NCBI RefSeq assembly: GCF_900109945.1
Contig: NZ_FOBX01000005.1
Span: 1 to 64,000, forward strand
Direction: 5' to 3'
Length of the DNA stretch: 64,000 bases
Origin: Bradyrhizobium sp. OK095
GTDB lineage: Bacteria; Pseudomonadota; Alphaproteobacteria; Rhizobiales; Xanthobacteraceae
Shown here: positions 41,184 through 50,861 of the stretch, in pieces
Layout of the letters: every line of letters starts with the position of its first letter
Numbering within the stretch: the stretch's first letter is position 1
The notes under the pieces: generated by a model
What the model saw: only the letters and a program-made list of their open reading frames with translations
What the model was told of the DNA's origin: nothing
Database searches by the model: none
Program-made: the position numbers and the translations under genes

Positions 41184-42281
41184 TCACGAGGCTTTTGAGG
41201 AAGTCGCCAGATTCTCCAGGGGAGCTGTCAGGCGGCAGACGATACCGGTCGAGTCATAGGACACGTCGACGGAGCCTCCGAAATCGTCTTCGAGCACCCT
41301 GGAAATGAGGCGTGACCCAAAGCCCACGCGAGTGGGCTTCGACGCCATTGGCCCGCCGAATTCCCGCCAGACAAAAATGAACTTTGGCTCTCCGTCCTGA
41401 TCGGCTGCCGTCCATGTAATCGACACGCCGCCGCGCGCCACGGTCAGTGCACCGTATTTCAGAGCATTGGTCGCGAGCTCATGAATCGCCAGGGACAGAC
41501 CGAGAGCCTGTCGAGACTTGACGACGAGTGGCGGCCCCGAAACCGTGAAGCGGCCTTCGCCTGTCCGATAAGGGATGAGAGCTGTGTCGATCACATCTCG
41601 AAGGGGAGCGACCGCCCAGTTTGCTGCGGTCAACAGGTCATGCGCGCGTCCGAACGCGCCAAGCCGTGCCTGGTACTTTTCGAGATCGGCTTTGCTCGAT
41701 GGCTCGCGAAATGTCTGGGCGGCGATCGCGCTCAGGACGGCAAGCGTATTCTTGACGCGGTGCTTCAGCTCTTCGTTGATGAGGCCCAGCGCTTCTCTTG
41801 CCGTATGCTCGGACGTCACATCCTTGCAGACCACAAGCACGCCGCCCACCTTGCGCTCGAAATCGATCGGTCCAAAGCTATACGTCCACCAAACGTCCTC
41901 GCGGCGACCATGACGCGTCACCGGTACCAGCTGGTCCTCATTCCAGGTCGCGCCCTTGCCGGCCATGACGTGCTCGATCTGGGGCCCAATGATGTCCCAG
42001 ATTTCAGCCCAACATTCGCGGCCACGCGCTCCCAGAGCGCTTGGATGCCTTTCAGGCCCCATCGTCTGCCGGTATGCGTCGTTGTAGAACTGGATGAGGT
42101 CGGGCCCCCACCAGATGAACATCGGGTGGCGCGACGTCAGAACGAGCCGCACCGTAACCCGAAGACTTTGAGGCCAGGTTTCCGGGGGGCCCACCGACGT
42201 GTTCGACCAGTCGAACGCGCGCGTCAAAGCGCCCATCTCGCCGCCTTCGGCCAGAAAGTCACTGACTTCATCTTCACCCAT
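41184..42281 (-). CDS. PAS domain-containing HWE-family sensor histidine kinase
   Basis: The 365-residue protein has a PAS domain at about residues 35-165 (MFIWWGPDLIQFYNDAYRQTMG, then a PAC-like strand ending VCKDVTSEH). The HWE dimerisation/phosphoacceptor region follows: LNEELKHRVKNTLAVLSAIA. The ATP-binding domain has HELATNALKYGAL and the diagnostic W-x-E (VWREFGGP), and ends GFGSRLISRVLEDDFGG. There is no membrane segment. HWE kinases in alphaproteobacteria act in light or general stress responses, often through unlinked receivers; no response regulator is adjacent. ATG 42281 gives the N terminus MGEDEVSDFL. Confidence 0.88.
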   Translation of the reverse strand: MGEDEVSDFLAEGGEMGALTRAFDWSNTSVGPPETWPQSLRVTVRLVLTSRHPMFIWWGPDLIQFYNDAYRQTMGPERHPSALGARGRECWAEIWDIIGPQIEHVMAGKGATWNEDQLVPVTRHGRREDVWWTYSFGPIDFERKVGGVLVVCKDVTSEHTAREALGLINEELKHRVKNTLAVLSAIAAQTFREPSSKADLEKYQARLGAFGRAHDLLTAANWAVAPLRDVIDTALIPYRTGEGRFTVSGPPLVVKSRQALGLSLAIHELATNALKYGALTVARGGVSITWTAADQDGEPKFIFVWREFGGPMASKPTRVGFGSRLISRVLEDDFGGSVDVSYDSTGIVCRLTAPLENLATSSKAS

Positions 42282-42470
42282 ACGCACAACCTTACCCGGA
42301 CACCGAGCGCCAAGCCCGTCGTGGGAGTTCCGTAGCATACAGCGCACGACTCATGTCGTCATCCGCTTCGGTCAGGCCGCCCCCGCGACATCTGCCGAAA
42401 TCAGCAAATGCCGTTGTCCAAAAATTGCCAATGATGTTCAAAAACCGCCAGAGCGCTCCGGGACTGACGG

Positions 42471-44150
42471 CTAAGTCAGCCTGAACCGCACGCCGCTGCG
42501 CGCGAGGCCACCGGAAATTCCAACCGGTGTCCCGTCCGCGCGCCAACATGCGGCGCCGGTCATGGTGCCGTCGTCGTGGAAGGCGATGCCGTTCATGCCG
42601 CCGGCGACCGTCGCGACGGGCTGGACCTTGTGGCCCATGCCAGCGAGCTTCGCACGCACGGCCTCCGGCACCTTCTGCTCGACCTCGAGCGCGTTGCCCT
42701 CGGTCCAGACCCGCGGCGCCTCGACCGCTTCCTGCAAGCTCATGCCGTGGTCGATCAGATTGACCAGCGCCTGCATCGCGCTTGGGAAGATGCGCTTTCC
42801 ACCGGGCAGGCCGAGCGCGTAGCGCAGCTTGCCTCCATTCAGCGCCATCATCGGCGACATCGAGGTGGTCACGCGCTTGCCTGGCGCCAGCGACAGCGCA
42901 TGGCCCGGCCGCGGATCGAACAGGTTCATGTAATTGTTGGCGATCGCGCCCAGGCCCGGGATCATGATCTTGGCACCGAACAAATTGTTGATGGTCTGCG
43001 TGGTCGCGACCACGTTGCCGAAAGCGTCCGCCGCCGTCATGTGCGTGGTGTGCGCGCCTTCGAGCGGCGAAACGCCAGCGCTCCAGGCTTGCGCCCGCGC
43101 CGGATCGATCGCGCGGCGGCGCTCCTCGGCATAGGCCTTGGACGTCAGCTTCTCCACGGGCACGCCGACATAGTCAGGATCGCCGCTGGCAGCGGCGCGA
43201 TCGGCGAAGGCGATCTTCAGGACCTCGGCAAGATAGTGGATGGTCTCCGGCGTGCCGAAGCCGAGGCCGCCGATGTCGTAGCCCTCAAGGATGTTCAGCA
43301 TCTGCGCGATGTGTACGCCGGAGGCCGCGGGCGGCGGCGGGCCAAAGATGGTCCAACCGCGATAATCGGCGCGGATCGGCTGCCGTTCGACGGTCTTGTA
43401 ATTGGTGAGATCGGTGCGGCGGATAAAGCCACCGGTCTTCTCCATGTAGTCGGCGAGGATGTCGCCGAGCGGCCCCTCATAGAGTGCTGTCTCGCCGTGG
43501 TCGGCAATGTAACGGAGCGTCTCGGCATATTCTGATTGCACCACGCGCTCACCGACCTTCAACGGCTCGCCATCGGGCAGATAGATCGCCGCGATCGGTT
43601 TGTCCTTGCGCATCTCGGCGGCGCTCTCGCTGATGCATTCGTGCAGATAAGGCGTCGCCGCATAGCCGCGCGCGGCGTGCTTGATCGCTGGCTGCATGAC
43701 ATCGGCGAGCGACATGGTGCCGAATCGGCGCAGCGTCTCGCACCAGGCTTTCAGCGAGCCCGGCGTGGCGACCGCCTTCGCCCCGTTGAGGTTCTCGTTG
43801 CCGACCGTGTCGAACACGTCATGCGCCGAGCCCGGCTTGGAGGTGTAGCTGGTGTCGCGCACCGCCGCAGGCGCCGTGCTCTGGCCGTCGATGAAGCGGT
43901 GGCTGCCGTCCGCCAGACGTATGTGCGCCATGCCGCCGCCGATGATGCCGACCATCATCGGCTCGACCACAGTCAGCGTGAACAGGGTTGCGATTGCGGC
44001 ATCGATGGCGTTGCCGCCGGCGGCCAGCATTTCGGCGCCGGCGCTGGAGGCCAGCGGGTGATTGCTGACCACCATGCCGCGGCTCGAGACCGCCGGCATC
44101 TTCTGGCATTCAAAACTCGTTGCCGTCCGGTCGCGCCAGTTTCTGCTCAT
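42471..44150 (-). CDS. ggt: Gamma-glutamyltransferase / glutathione hydrolase
   Basis: The 559-residue Ntn-hydrolase precursor is expected to cut itself into two subunits at a Thr and to transfer or hydrolyse gamma-glutamyl groups. The nucleophile region reads GAHTTHMTAADAFGN (about residue 370), followed by SMSPMMAL with the substrate-binding pair and LGLPGGKRI. The N-terminal MVVSNHPLASSAGAEML is normal for the family. No signal peptide is seen, unlike E. coli Ggt, so a cytoplasmic GGT-like or cephalosporin-acylase-like enzyme is possible. It is divergent from the ParA gene. Confidence 0.88.
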   Translation of the reverse strand: MSRNWRDRTATSFECQKMPAVSSRGMVVSNHPLASSAGAEMLAAGGNAIDAAIATLFTLTVVEPMMVGIIGGGMAHIRLADGSHRFIDGQSTAPAAVRDTSYTSKPGSAHDVFDTVGNENLNGAKAVATPGSLKAWCETLRRFGTMSLADVMQPAIKHAARGYAATPYLHECISESAAEMRKDKPIAAIYLPDGEPLKVGERVVQSEYAETLRYIADHGETALYEGPLGDILADYMEKTGGFIRRTDLTNYKTVERQPIRADYRGWTIFGPPPPAASGVHIAQMLNILEGYDIGGLGFGTPETIHYLAEVLKIAFADRAAASGDPDYVGVPVEKLTSKAYAEERRRAIDPARAQAWSAGVSPLEGAHTTHMTAADAFGNVVATTQTINNLFGAKIMIPGLGAIANNYMNLFDPRPGHALSLAPGKRVTTSMSPMMALNGGKLRYALGLPGGKRIFPSAMQALVNLIDHGMSLQEAVEAPRVWTEGNALEVEQKVPEAVRAKLAGMGHKVQPVATVAGGMNGIAFHDDGTMTGAACWRADGTPVGISGGLARSGVRFRLT

Positions 44151-44393
44151 GCCGCCTGCCTTTCCAATGCACGGCGGCGAGCACATCACGCGCACGATGA
44201 CGGGTCCAGTGTTGGTACGGATTGGCTGGCATTCCCGATTCTGCCATCATTGCACCTGTTGATTCGGACATCCGCGGTCCCCTTTGGATCGGGCAGGGCA
44301 CGTCCTGAGCGAGAAGAGCTCAGCATCGAGAAGCGATGCACGTTCGCGTGGCGTTATCCCGAGACCCAAGCACTCCAAAGGATTGATCTTCAA

Positions 44394-45131
44394 ATGCACA
44401 CGATCGTACTGGCCACCCAAAAGGGCGGCAGTGGCAAGAGCACGCTCGCCATCGGCCTCGCGCTCGCAGCCAAGCAGGCCGGCTTCACCGTCCGCCTGAT
44501 CGAAACCGACCCGCAGGGCACCCTCTCCAACTGGCAGCGCCGCCGCAACAACGACGATCTCGTCGTCGAGCCGATCTATCACGCTGCCGACATCGAGCCG
44601 CGCCTGAAGATGTTGGCCGACAGCGGCCTCCAGCTCGCGATCGTCGACACCGCGGCCGGCCTCAGCGCCGCGACGACCGCCGCGATCCGCCATTCCGACC
44701 TCTGCCTGATTCCGGCCCGCCCGAGCGTCGCCGACATCGAGGCGACCGTCTCCACCCTCAGCGTCGCGCGCGCCTGGAAGCGTCCCTACAGCTTCGTGCT
44801 GAACCAGACGCCGATCCGCGGCCAGCGCATCGACAACGCGGCCAACACGCTCGCCGAGGAAGCAGCCCTCGATCTCGTCGAGGTGCTCGCACGCCCGCTG
44901 ATCGTGATGCGCAACGACCACCAGGACTCGCTCGCCTCGGGCCTCGCCGTCAGCGAATTCGCGCCGAACGGCAAGTCGGCGGACGAGATCCGCGGCCTCT
45001 GGCGCTGGATCGAGACCCGTCTCGAGCTCGAAGCCACGACCAATGACCTGATCGATCAGGTCATCTCGGCCGCAGACGGCATGGTCCATGCCGCCACCGA
45101 GCTTGCGGCAGACGAAACACTGGCGTCCTGA
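44394..45131 (+). CDS. Orphan ParA/MinD-family ATPase
   Basis: The 245-residue deviant Walker ATPase has the KGGSGKST loop at residues 10-17, LIETDPQGTLSNWQRRR as Walker A'/switch I, and IVDTAAG as Walker B. It lacks the N-terminal helix-turn-helix of plasmid ParA and has no parB neighbour, so chromosome segregation is unlikely. Such orphans position chemoreceptor clusters, carboxysomes or poles in other bacteria, or act on plasmid remnants; none can be assigned. A very long upstream open frame is shadow of ggt; ATG 44394 is preceded by AAAGGA. A strong terminator follows. Confidence 0.87.
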   Translation: MHTIVLATQKGGSGKSTLAIGLALAAKQAGFTVRLIETDPQGTLSNWQRRRNNDDLVVEPIYHAADIEPRLKMLADSGLQLAIVDTAAGLSAATTAAIRHSDLCLIPARPSVADIEATVSTLSVARAWKRPYSFVLNQTPIRGQRIDNAANTLAEEAALDLVEVLARPLIVMRNDHQDSLASGLAVSEFAPNGKSADEIRGLWRWIETRLELEATTNDLIDQVISAADGMVHAATELAADETLAS

Positions 45132-45188
45132 GCGGGCGATCGCTCAGACGGCAGTCGGGCTCTTCGCCATCCGGAAGGGCCCCAGCGA

Positions 45189-45240
45189 CGAAGCAATCCG
45201 GCCACCAGCCCGGCCGGATTGCTTCGCTTCGCGTTTTTTT
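45189..45240 (+). terminator. Strong intrinsic terminator after the ParA gene
   Basis: CGAAGCAATCCGGCC (45189-45203) pairs exactly, 15 bp, with GGCCGGATTGCTTCG (45212-45226) around an 8-nt loop; a run of seven T follows at 45234-45240. The stem sequence also resembles a common Bradyrhizobium GCAATCC intergenic repeat, so it may be a repeat used as terminator. Confidence 0.85.
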
Positions 45241-45390
45241 GACGACGGCAAGCATGCCCTCGCACAAAGATGTCGAAAACAACCCCATGCACAGTAGAAC
45301 GGCTGCCGGCCGCCGTGCCACGGCGGCGGCGCGTAGATATCTGACTTGTCGGTCAAAATGGCCGTGCGCGCGCTTTCGTACCGCGCCACG

Positions 45391-46272
45391 TCACTTCTGA
45401 CATTTCGGACACCAGAAGGTCGACCGGCCGTTCTGGGTGAAGCGCTTGATCGTGCCGCCACAGCGAGGCGTCGTACACGTCTCGTCTTCGCGGTCGTAGA
45501 CCTTGAACGAGTGCTGGAAGTAACCGAGTTCGCCCGAGGTCTGGCGGTGGTCGCGCAGTGAGGAGCCGCCGGCCTTGATGGCGTCGTTCAGCACGGTGTG
45601 GATCGCACCGACCAGTCTCTTCGCATGGTCCGTCGGCTCGCTCTTCTTCGTCGACAGCGTCGCAGCAATCCGCCGCGGCGACAGATGCGAGCGATGCAGC
45701 GCTTCGCAGACATAGATGTTGCCAAGCCCCGCCACCACACGCTGGTCGAGCAGCGCTGCCTTCAAGTTGGTTTTCTTCCCCTCGCAGGCCTGCGCCAGCA
45801 TCGCGGCATCGAATTCATTGCTGAGCGGCTCGGGACCGAGCCCGCGGAGCAGCGGCTCATCCTCAAGCGCGTTGCGCGCGATCACTTTCATGTAACCGAA
45901 GCGGCGCGGATCGTTGAAGATGATGTCGGCGCCCGAGGACATCCGAAACAGCACGTGGTCGTGGGTGGAGTCCTTGGCCTTCGGATAGTGAAACTCGCCC
46001 GGTGCCGCCACGTGGTCCGGCTTGATGACGCGGAACGAGCCCGACATGCCCAGATGCATCAACAACACGTCGCCGGAGGCGAGATCGGCCATGAGATATT
46101 TTGCACGCCGGCCGAGCCCCGTGACGACCTGGCCCTGGAGCCGGGCCACGAAGTCCGGCTGGAACGGAAAGCGCAGATCCGGCCTGCGGGCCTCGGCCAC
46201 GAGGATTTTCGCGCCCTCCATGACCGGCTGAAGGCCGCGGCGGACGGTCTCGACTTCGGGCAATTCAGGCAT
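45391..46272 (-). CDS. mutM: Formamidopyrimidine-DNA glycosylase MutM (Fpg)
   Basis: MutM removes 8-oxoguanine and formamidopyrimidines and cuts the backbone by beta,delta-elimination. The 293-residue protein starts PELPEVET with the catalytic Pro2 and Glu3. It has the helix-two-turn-helix with [17 protein letters not shown], the YDREDE loop, and a four-Cys zinc finger at the C terminus (C-x-x-x-x-C then CPKC) next to [13 protein letters not shown] with the conserved Arg. It is divergent from ubiE. Length is slightly above E. coli (269). Confidence 0.97.
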   Translation of the reverse strand: MPELPEVETVRRGLQPVMEGAKILVAEARRPDLRFPFQPDFVARLQGQVVTGLGRRAKYLMADLASGDVLLMHLGMSGSFRVIKPDHVAAPGEFHYPKAKDSTHDHVLFRMSSGADIIFNDPRRFGYMKVIARNALEDEPLLRGLGPEPLSNEFDAAMLAQACEGKKTNLKAALLDQRVVAGLGNIYVCEALHRSHLSPRRIAATLSTKKSEPTDHAKRLVGAIHTVLNDAIKAGGSSLRDHRQTSGELGYFQHSFKVYDREDETCTTPRCGGTIKRFTQNGRSTFWCPKCQK

Positions 46273-46353
46273 GGTCAGGCATTCACCTTATGAGGGCGGT
46301 GTGATAGCGCCATTGCGGCGGCCGCGCTATGGTCGGCGTCGTGGAGTAGAGTA

Positions 46354-47115
46354 ATGGATCGGCCGGGCGAAACCACGCATTTTGGCTTCAAAGACGTTCC
46401 CCTGGGGGACAAGCAGACGCTGGTGAACGATGTGTTTCACAGCGTGGCGTCGCGCTATGATTTGATGAACGATTTGATGTCCGGCGGCCTGCACCGGGTC
46501 TGGAAGGACATCATGATCAACGCGCTCAACCCGCCCAGAAGCGACCGGCCGTTCGCGCTGCTCGACGTTGCCGGCGGCACCGGCGACATCTCGTTCCGCG
46601 CCGCCAAGGCCGCAGGCCCCGGCTTCCATGCCACGGTCTGCGACATCAATTCCGGGATGCTCGACGTCGGCCGCGAGCGCGCCGCGAAGCGCCATCTCGA
46701 GACCCAGGTCGATTTCGTCGAAGGCAACGCCGAGGCGCTCGCTTTCGCCGACGGCAGCTTTGACGCATATACGATCGCTTTCGGCATTCGCAACGTGCCG
46801 CAGATCGACAAGGCGCTGGCTGAGGCCTACCGCGTGCTGAAACCCGGCAGCCGCTTCCTCTGCCTGGAATTCTCCACCGTCGAGATGCCCGGCCTCGACC
46901 GGATCTATGATTTGTTCTCGTTCAAGGTGATCCCGCCGCTCGGCCGCATGGTCACCGGCGACGCCGAGTCCTATCAGTATCTGGTCGAATCGATCCGCAA
47001 GTTTCCGAAGCCCAACGCCTTCGCCGACATGATCCGCGACGCCGGCTTCTCGCGCGTGAGCTTTCAGACATTGTCCGGCGGCATCGTCGCACTGCATTCG
47101 GGCTGGCGTTTGTGA
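46354..47115 (+). CDS. ubiE: Demethoxy-ubiquinol/demethylmenaquinol C-methyltransferase UbiE
   Basis: UbiE adds the ring C-methyl group in ubiquinone synthesis (and in menaquinone synthesis where that exists). The 253-residue class I methyltransferase has [18 protein letters not shown], the SAM loop [13 protein letters not shown] (about residues 70-82), [25 protein letters not shown], and the C-terminal [10 protein letters not shown] and [13 protein letters not shown] signatures. It overlaps ubiB by 4 nt (GTGA), so both steps of ubiquinone synthesis are translated together. Confidence 0.97.
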   Translation: MDRPGETTHFGFKDVPLGDKQTLVNDVFHSVASRYDLMNDLMSGGLHRVWKDIMINALNPPRSDRPFALLDVAGGTGDISFRAAKAAGPGFHATVCDINSGMLDVGRERAAKRHLETQVDFVEGNAEALAFADGSFDAYTIAFGIRNVPQIDKALAEAYRVLKPGSRFLCLEFSTVEMPGLDRIYDLFSFKVIPPLGRMVTGDAESYQYLVESIRKFPKPNAFADMIRDAGFSRVSFQTLSGGIVALHSGWRL

Positions 47116-48686
47116 TCTCTGCCATTACCCACATTTCGCGCCTGATCCGCGCCGCGTTCGTGTTCGCCCGCGAGGGCGTGTTCGGCTCGGTCGATCCGAG
47201 CCTGGTGCCGCCGCCCGGACAGCTCGCGCTGAAGCTTGCGCGCCTCATCGAACGGCGCGGCCCGAAGCACGGACCGCGGCTGACGCGCGCATTGACTCGC
47301 ATGGGCCCGGCCTATCTCAAGCTCGGACAATTTTTGGCGACCCGGCCCGACGTGGTCGGCGTCATGATGGCGCGCGACCTCGAAAGCCTCCAGGATCGCC
47401 TGCCGCCGTTTTCGCAAGCCGAAGCGGAAGCTGCGATCGCGACCTCGCTGGATCGGCCACTGACGGATGTGTTCGCGAGCCTCAGTCCGCCGGTCGCGGC
47501 CGCCTCGATCGCACAGGTTCATCGCGGCGAGGTTTTGCACGACGGCATCCGCAAGGCGGTCGCCGTGAAAGTGCTGCGACCCAACGTCGCCTCGCGCTTC
47601 CGCCGCGACCTCTCCGATTTCTTCTTTGTCGCGCACAAGGCCGAGGCCTATTCGTCCGAGGCGCGCCGCCTGCGCCTGATCGAGGTCATCAACACCATGT
47701 CGCGCTCGGTCGCAATGGAGATGGATCTGCGTCTGGAAGCCGCCGCGATGTCGGAGATGGCTGAAAATACGCGCGACGATCCCGATTTCCGCGTGCCGAC
47801 CGTCGACTGGGATCGCACCACCCACAACGTGCTAACGATGGAGTGGATCGACGGCATCGCGCTGAACGACCACAAGCGCCTGGCAGAGTCGCGGGTCGAT
47901 TTGCCCGATCTCGGCCGCAAGGTGATCCAGAGCTTTCTGCGCCACGCGCTACGCGACGGCTTCTTCCACGCCGACATGCATCCGGGCAATCTGTTCCTGG
48001 ATGACGCCGGCCGCCTCGTTGCGGTCGATTTCGGCATCATGGGCCGGCTCGGGATGAAGGAGCGGCGCTTCCTCGCCGAAATCCTGCTCGGCTTCATCAC
48101 CCGCGATTATCGCCGCGTCGCCGAGGTGCATTTCGAGGCGGGCTATGTGCCCGCGCATCACTCGGTCGAGAACTTTGCGCAAGCCATCCGCGCCATCGGC
48201 GAGCCGATCCACAACCGCACCGCCGAAGAGATTTCGATGGCGCGGCTGCTGACGCTGCTGCTCGAGGTCACCGGCCTGTTCGACATGACGACGCGGCCCG
48301 AGCTGATCCTGCTGCAGAAGACCATGGTCGTGGTCGAGGGCGTGGCGCGCGGCTTCGATCCCAGGCTCGACATCTGGAAAGTCGCCGACCCCGTCGTGCG
48401 CGAATGGATCGAACGCAATCTCGGACCGATCGGACGGGTGCAGGGCGCACTGGCCGGCGGCGGCGACCTCGCCCGCGTGCTGATGCGTCTGCCCGATATC
48501 GCGCAGCGCTCGGTCGCGGTGCTCGAGCAGCTCGAGACCATGACGCGGGAGGGCATTCGGCTGTCGCCGGAGAGCATCGCGGCGATGGGCCGCAGCGAGG
48601 GCCGCAAGAACCGCTGGCGCACCGTGGCGCTCTGGATCATCGCCGCGACCTTCATTGGAATCCTGGTCGCCGTCCGGAATCTATGA
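47112..48686 (+). CDS. ubiB: Ubiquinone biosynthesis atypical kinase UbiB
   Basis: UbiB is an ABC1/ADCK-family ATPase that helps the membrane-associated late steps of ubiquinone synthesis. The 524-residue protein has the KxGQ motif ([12 protein letters not shown], about residue 75), the Ala-rich loop AAASIAQVH in place of a protein-kinase glycine loop, catalytic [10 protein letters not shown] and the DFG in [13 protein letters not shown]-terminal hydrophobic helix ([18 protein letters not shown], about 502-519) anchors it. The start is GTG, overlapping the ubiE stop. The next gene starts only about 70 nt downstream, with two palindromes between. Confidence 0.95.
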   Translation: MISAITHISRLIRAAFVFAREGVFGSVDPSLVPPPGQLALKLARLIERRGPKHGPRLTRALTRMGPAYLKLGQFLATRPDVVGVMMARDLESLQDRLPPFSQAEAEAAIATSLDRPLTDVFASLSPPVAAASIAQVHRGEVLHDGIRKAVAVKVLRPNVASRFRRDLSDFFFVAHKAEAYSSEARRLRLIEVINTMSRSVAMEMDLRLEAAAMSEMAENTRDDPDFRVPTVDWDRTTHNVLTMEWIDGIALNDHKRLAESRVDLPDLGRKVIQSFLRHALRDGFFHADMHPGNLFLDDAGRLVAVDFGIMGRLGMKERRFLAEILLGFITRDYRRVAEVHFEAGYVPAHHSVENFAQAIRAIGEPIHNRTAEEISMARLLTLLLEVTGLFDMTTRPELILLQKTMVVVEGVARGFDPRLDIWKVADPVVREWIERNLGPIGRVQGALAGGGDLARVLMRLPDIAQRSVAVLEQLETMTREGIRLSPESIAAMGRSEGRKNRWRTVALWIIAATFIGILVAVRNL

Positions 48687-48700
48687 TTGCCAAAATACTT

Positions 48701-48739
48701 GATTGCAGTGCAATCACGCGAGTGATAGCATCGCTATCA
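48701..48739. promoter_or_regulatory. Two perfect palindromes upstream of the RHH-coaBC fusion gene
   Basis: GATTGCA-G-TGCAATC lies at 48701-48715 and TGATAGC-ATC-GCTATCA at 48723-48739; both are perfect 7-bp inverted repeats. The second ends 19 nt before the preferred start codon. Operators of this size in front of type II antitoxin genes are bound by their own ribbon-helix-helix proteins. The gene that follows encodes exactly such a domain, so these are candidate autoregulatory operators. Confidence 0.65.
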
Positions 48740-48758
48740 TTCCGTGCTGGAGGGCATC

Positions 48759-50213
48759 GTGGCTAGCCTGACCATCCGCAAGCTCGATGAGGGCATCAAG
48801 ACCTATTTGCGCCTGCGCTCGGCCAGGAACCGCAGGTCGGTCGAGGAAGAGGTCCGGGTCATCCTGGGCGAGCTGATCGAGGGCCGCGAGGAGCCGCTGA
48901 CGCCGTTTTCGGCGCCGCCGGCCCCATCCACCGCCGCCACGATCCAGCGCACTGGCGCCGTCCCTGAGGCCAGTGTCACCCTGATCATCGGCGGCGGGAT
49001 CGCGGCCTATAAGTCGCTCGACCTGATCCGCCGGCTGAAGGAGCGCCGCATCGAGGTCCGCTGCGTGCTGACCAAGGCGGCGCAGCAATTCGTCACGCCG
49101 CTGGCGGTGAGCGCGCTCTCGCATGAGCGCGTCTACACCGATTTGTTCGACCCCCAGAGCGAGTTCGACGCCGGCCATATCCGCCTCGCGCGCGACTGCG
49201 ACATGATTGTGGTGGCGCCTGCGACCGCCGACCTCCTGGCAAAGATGGCCAATGGCCATGCAGACGATCTCGCCAGCGCCATCCTGCTCGCGACCAACCG
49301 AAAAATCCTGCTGGCGCCGGCGATGAATCCGCTGATGTGGAACAACGCTGCGACCCGCCGCAATGTCGCGCAGCTTCAGCGCGACGGCGTGGTGCTGATC
49401 GGACCCAATTCCGGCGAGATGGCCGAAGCGGGCGAAGCTGGTGTCGGCCGCATGTCGGAGGCGATCGAGATCGCCACCGCCGCCGAGCGGCTGCTGCGAC
49501 CGCCGGTGCCGCGCCCGCTCGCCGGTAAGCGCGTGCTGATCACCGCAGGCCCGACGCACGAGCCGATCGATCCGGTGCGCTACATCGCCAACCGCTCCTC
49601 CGGCAAGCAGGGTTTTGCCATTGCCGCCGCCGCGCAGGCGGCTGGCGCCGAGGTGATTTTGGTTAGCGGCCCGGTCGATCTCAACGATCCCGCCGGTGTC
49701 ACAGTGAAGCACGTGGAGTCAGCACGGCAGATGCTGGAGCAGGTGCAGGCCTCGCTTCCCGCCGACATCGCGATCTTCGCCGCTGCCGTCGCCGACTGGC
49801 GCGTCGCCAGCGAAGGCGAGCAGAAGCTGAAGAAGACCTCCGCCGGCATGCCGCCGCTTCAATTGGTCGAGAACCCCGACATCCTCGCGACGATCTCGAA
49901 GCTGACGGACAGGCGCCCGCCGCTGGTGATCGGCTTTGCCGCCGAGACCGAGCATCTCATCGACAACGCCAAGTCAAAACTCGCGCGCAAGGGCTGCGAC
50001 TGGATCGTCGCCAACGACGTCTCGCCCGCCACCGGCGTGATGGGCGGCGACCGCAACACCGTGCATTTGATAACCCGCAAGGAGGGTGAGATTGCAGTTG
50101 ATTCCTGGCCGGTGATGACCAAGGAACAGGTCGCCATCGAACTGGTCGCGCATGTCGTCGAGAGCGTGACCGGCAAATCCTTGGACGACAAAGCCCTGGA
50201 GTCGGCATCTTGA
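48759..50213 (+). CDS. coaBC: Coenzyme A biosynthesis bifunctional protein CoaBC with N-terminal FitA-like RHH domain
   Basis: CoaBC joins cysteine to 4'-phosphopantothenate and decarboxylates the product to phosphopantetheine. Residues 1-45 of this 484-residue protein form a ribbon-helix-helix unit ([20 protein letters not shown], then [18 protein letters not shown]) like FitA/VapB antitoxins; a Pro/Ala linker to about 72 follows. CoaC (about 75-250) has GGGIAAYKS, the His of AGHIRLARD and Asn of APAMNPLMW, but [14 protein letters not shown] has Ala where Cys is usual. CoaB (about 255-475) has [25 protein letters not shown] and AAVADWR. GTG 48759 has GGAGGG just upstream; GTG 48744 is also open. 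The stop overlaps dut. Confidence 0.93.
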   Translation: MASLTIRKLDEGIKTYLRLRSARNRRSVEEEVRVILGELIEGREEPLTPFSAPPAPSTAATIQRTGAVPEASVTLIIGGGIAAYKSLDLIRRLKERRIEVRCVLTKAAQQFVTPLAVSALSHERVYTDLFDPQSEFDAGHIRLARDCDMIVVAPATADLLAKMANGHADDLASAILLATNRKILLAPAMNPLMWNNAATRRNVAQLQRDGVVLIGPNSGEMAEAGEAGVGRMSEAIEIATAAERLLRPPVPRPLAGKRVLITAGPTHEPIDPVRYIANRSSGKQGFAIAAAAQAAGAEVILVSGPVDLNDPAGVTVKHVESARQMLEQVQASLPADIAIFAAAVADWRVASEGEQKLKKTSAGMPPLQLVENPDILATISKLTDRRPPLVIGFAAETEHLIDNAKSKLARKGCDWIVANDVSPATGVMGGDRNTVHLITRKEGEIAVDSWPVMTKEQVAIELVAHVVESVTGKSLDDKALESAS

Positions 50214-50668
50214 GCACGAAAGTCACCGTCGAACTGCAGCAGCTGGCCCACGCCGAGGGCCTGCCGCAGCCCGCCTATCAAACGGCGGAAGCCGCCGGCC
50301 TCGACCTGATGGCCGCGGTGCCGGAGAGCGAGCCGATGACGCTCGCGCCCGGCCAGTATGCGCTGGTGCCGACAGGGCTCGCGATCGCCTTGCCGCCCGG
50401 ATACGAGGCCCAGGTGCGTCCGCGCTCGGGGCTTGCCGCCAAGCATGGCGTCACCGTGCTGAACTCGCCCGGCACGATCGACGCGGACTATCGCGGCGAG
50501 ATCAAGGTGATCCTGATCAACCACGGCGCGGCCCCCTTTGTGATCAAGCGCGGCGAGCGCATCGCGCAGATGGTGATCGCGCCGGTCGTGCAGGCCGCGC
50601 TGGTTCCGGTCGCGACATTGTCCGCAACCGATCGCGGCGCCGGCGGCTTCGGCTCCACCGGCCGCTAA
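50210..50668 (+). CDS. dut: Deoxyuridine 5'-triphosphate nucleotidohydrolase (dUTPase)
   Basis: Dut splits dUTP to dUMP and pyrophosphate, keeping uracil out of DNA and feeding dTMP synthesis. The 152-residue trimeric-type enzyme has all five motifs: [26 protein letters not shown] (catalytic Asp), RGERIAQMV and the C-terminal [10 protein letters not shown]. The TTG start overlaps the coaBC stop (TTGA), a conserved coaBC-dut coupling also seen in enterobacteria. Confidence 0.96.
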   Translation: MSTKVTVELQQLAHAEGLPQPAYQTAEAAGLDLMAAVPESEPMTLAPGQYALVPTGLAIALPPGYEAQVRPRSGLAAKHGVTVLNSPGTIDADYRGEIKVILINHGAAPFVIKRGERIAQMVIAPVVQAALVPVATLSATDRGAGGFGSTGR

Positions 50669-50861
50669 CACACGAAAATTCCAGCCGAATCATCCCGAAG
50701 AACTACGTGGGTTGGAACAGCGCGCCCGGCATTTTTGTGGGGCTGCCTTTGCGTTCACGATCTGGACTCTTACCGCTGGAGTCACGGTGAGGGTATTGTC
50801 GTTTGATTCGCGCGCGTGACGGGGGTCGTCGCGCGTAAATCTGTGCGGTCTTGGGGCAACT

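Noticed and set aside
43536..44393. Long open frame running into the ParA gene from the left
   Set aside because: It is antisense to ggt and shows no family resemblance; ParA starts at 44394 with a proper N terminus.
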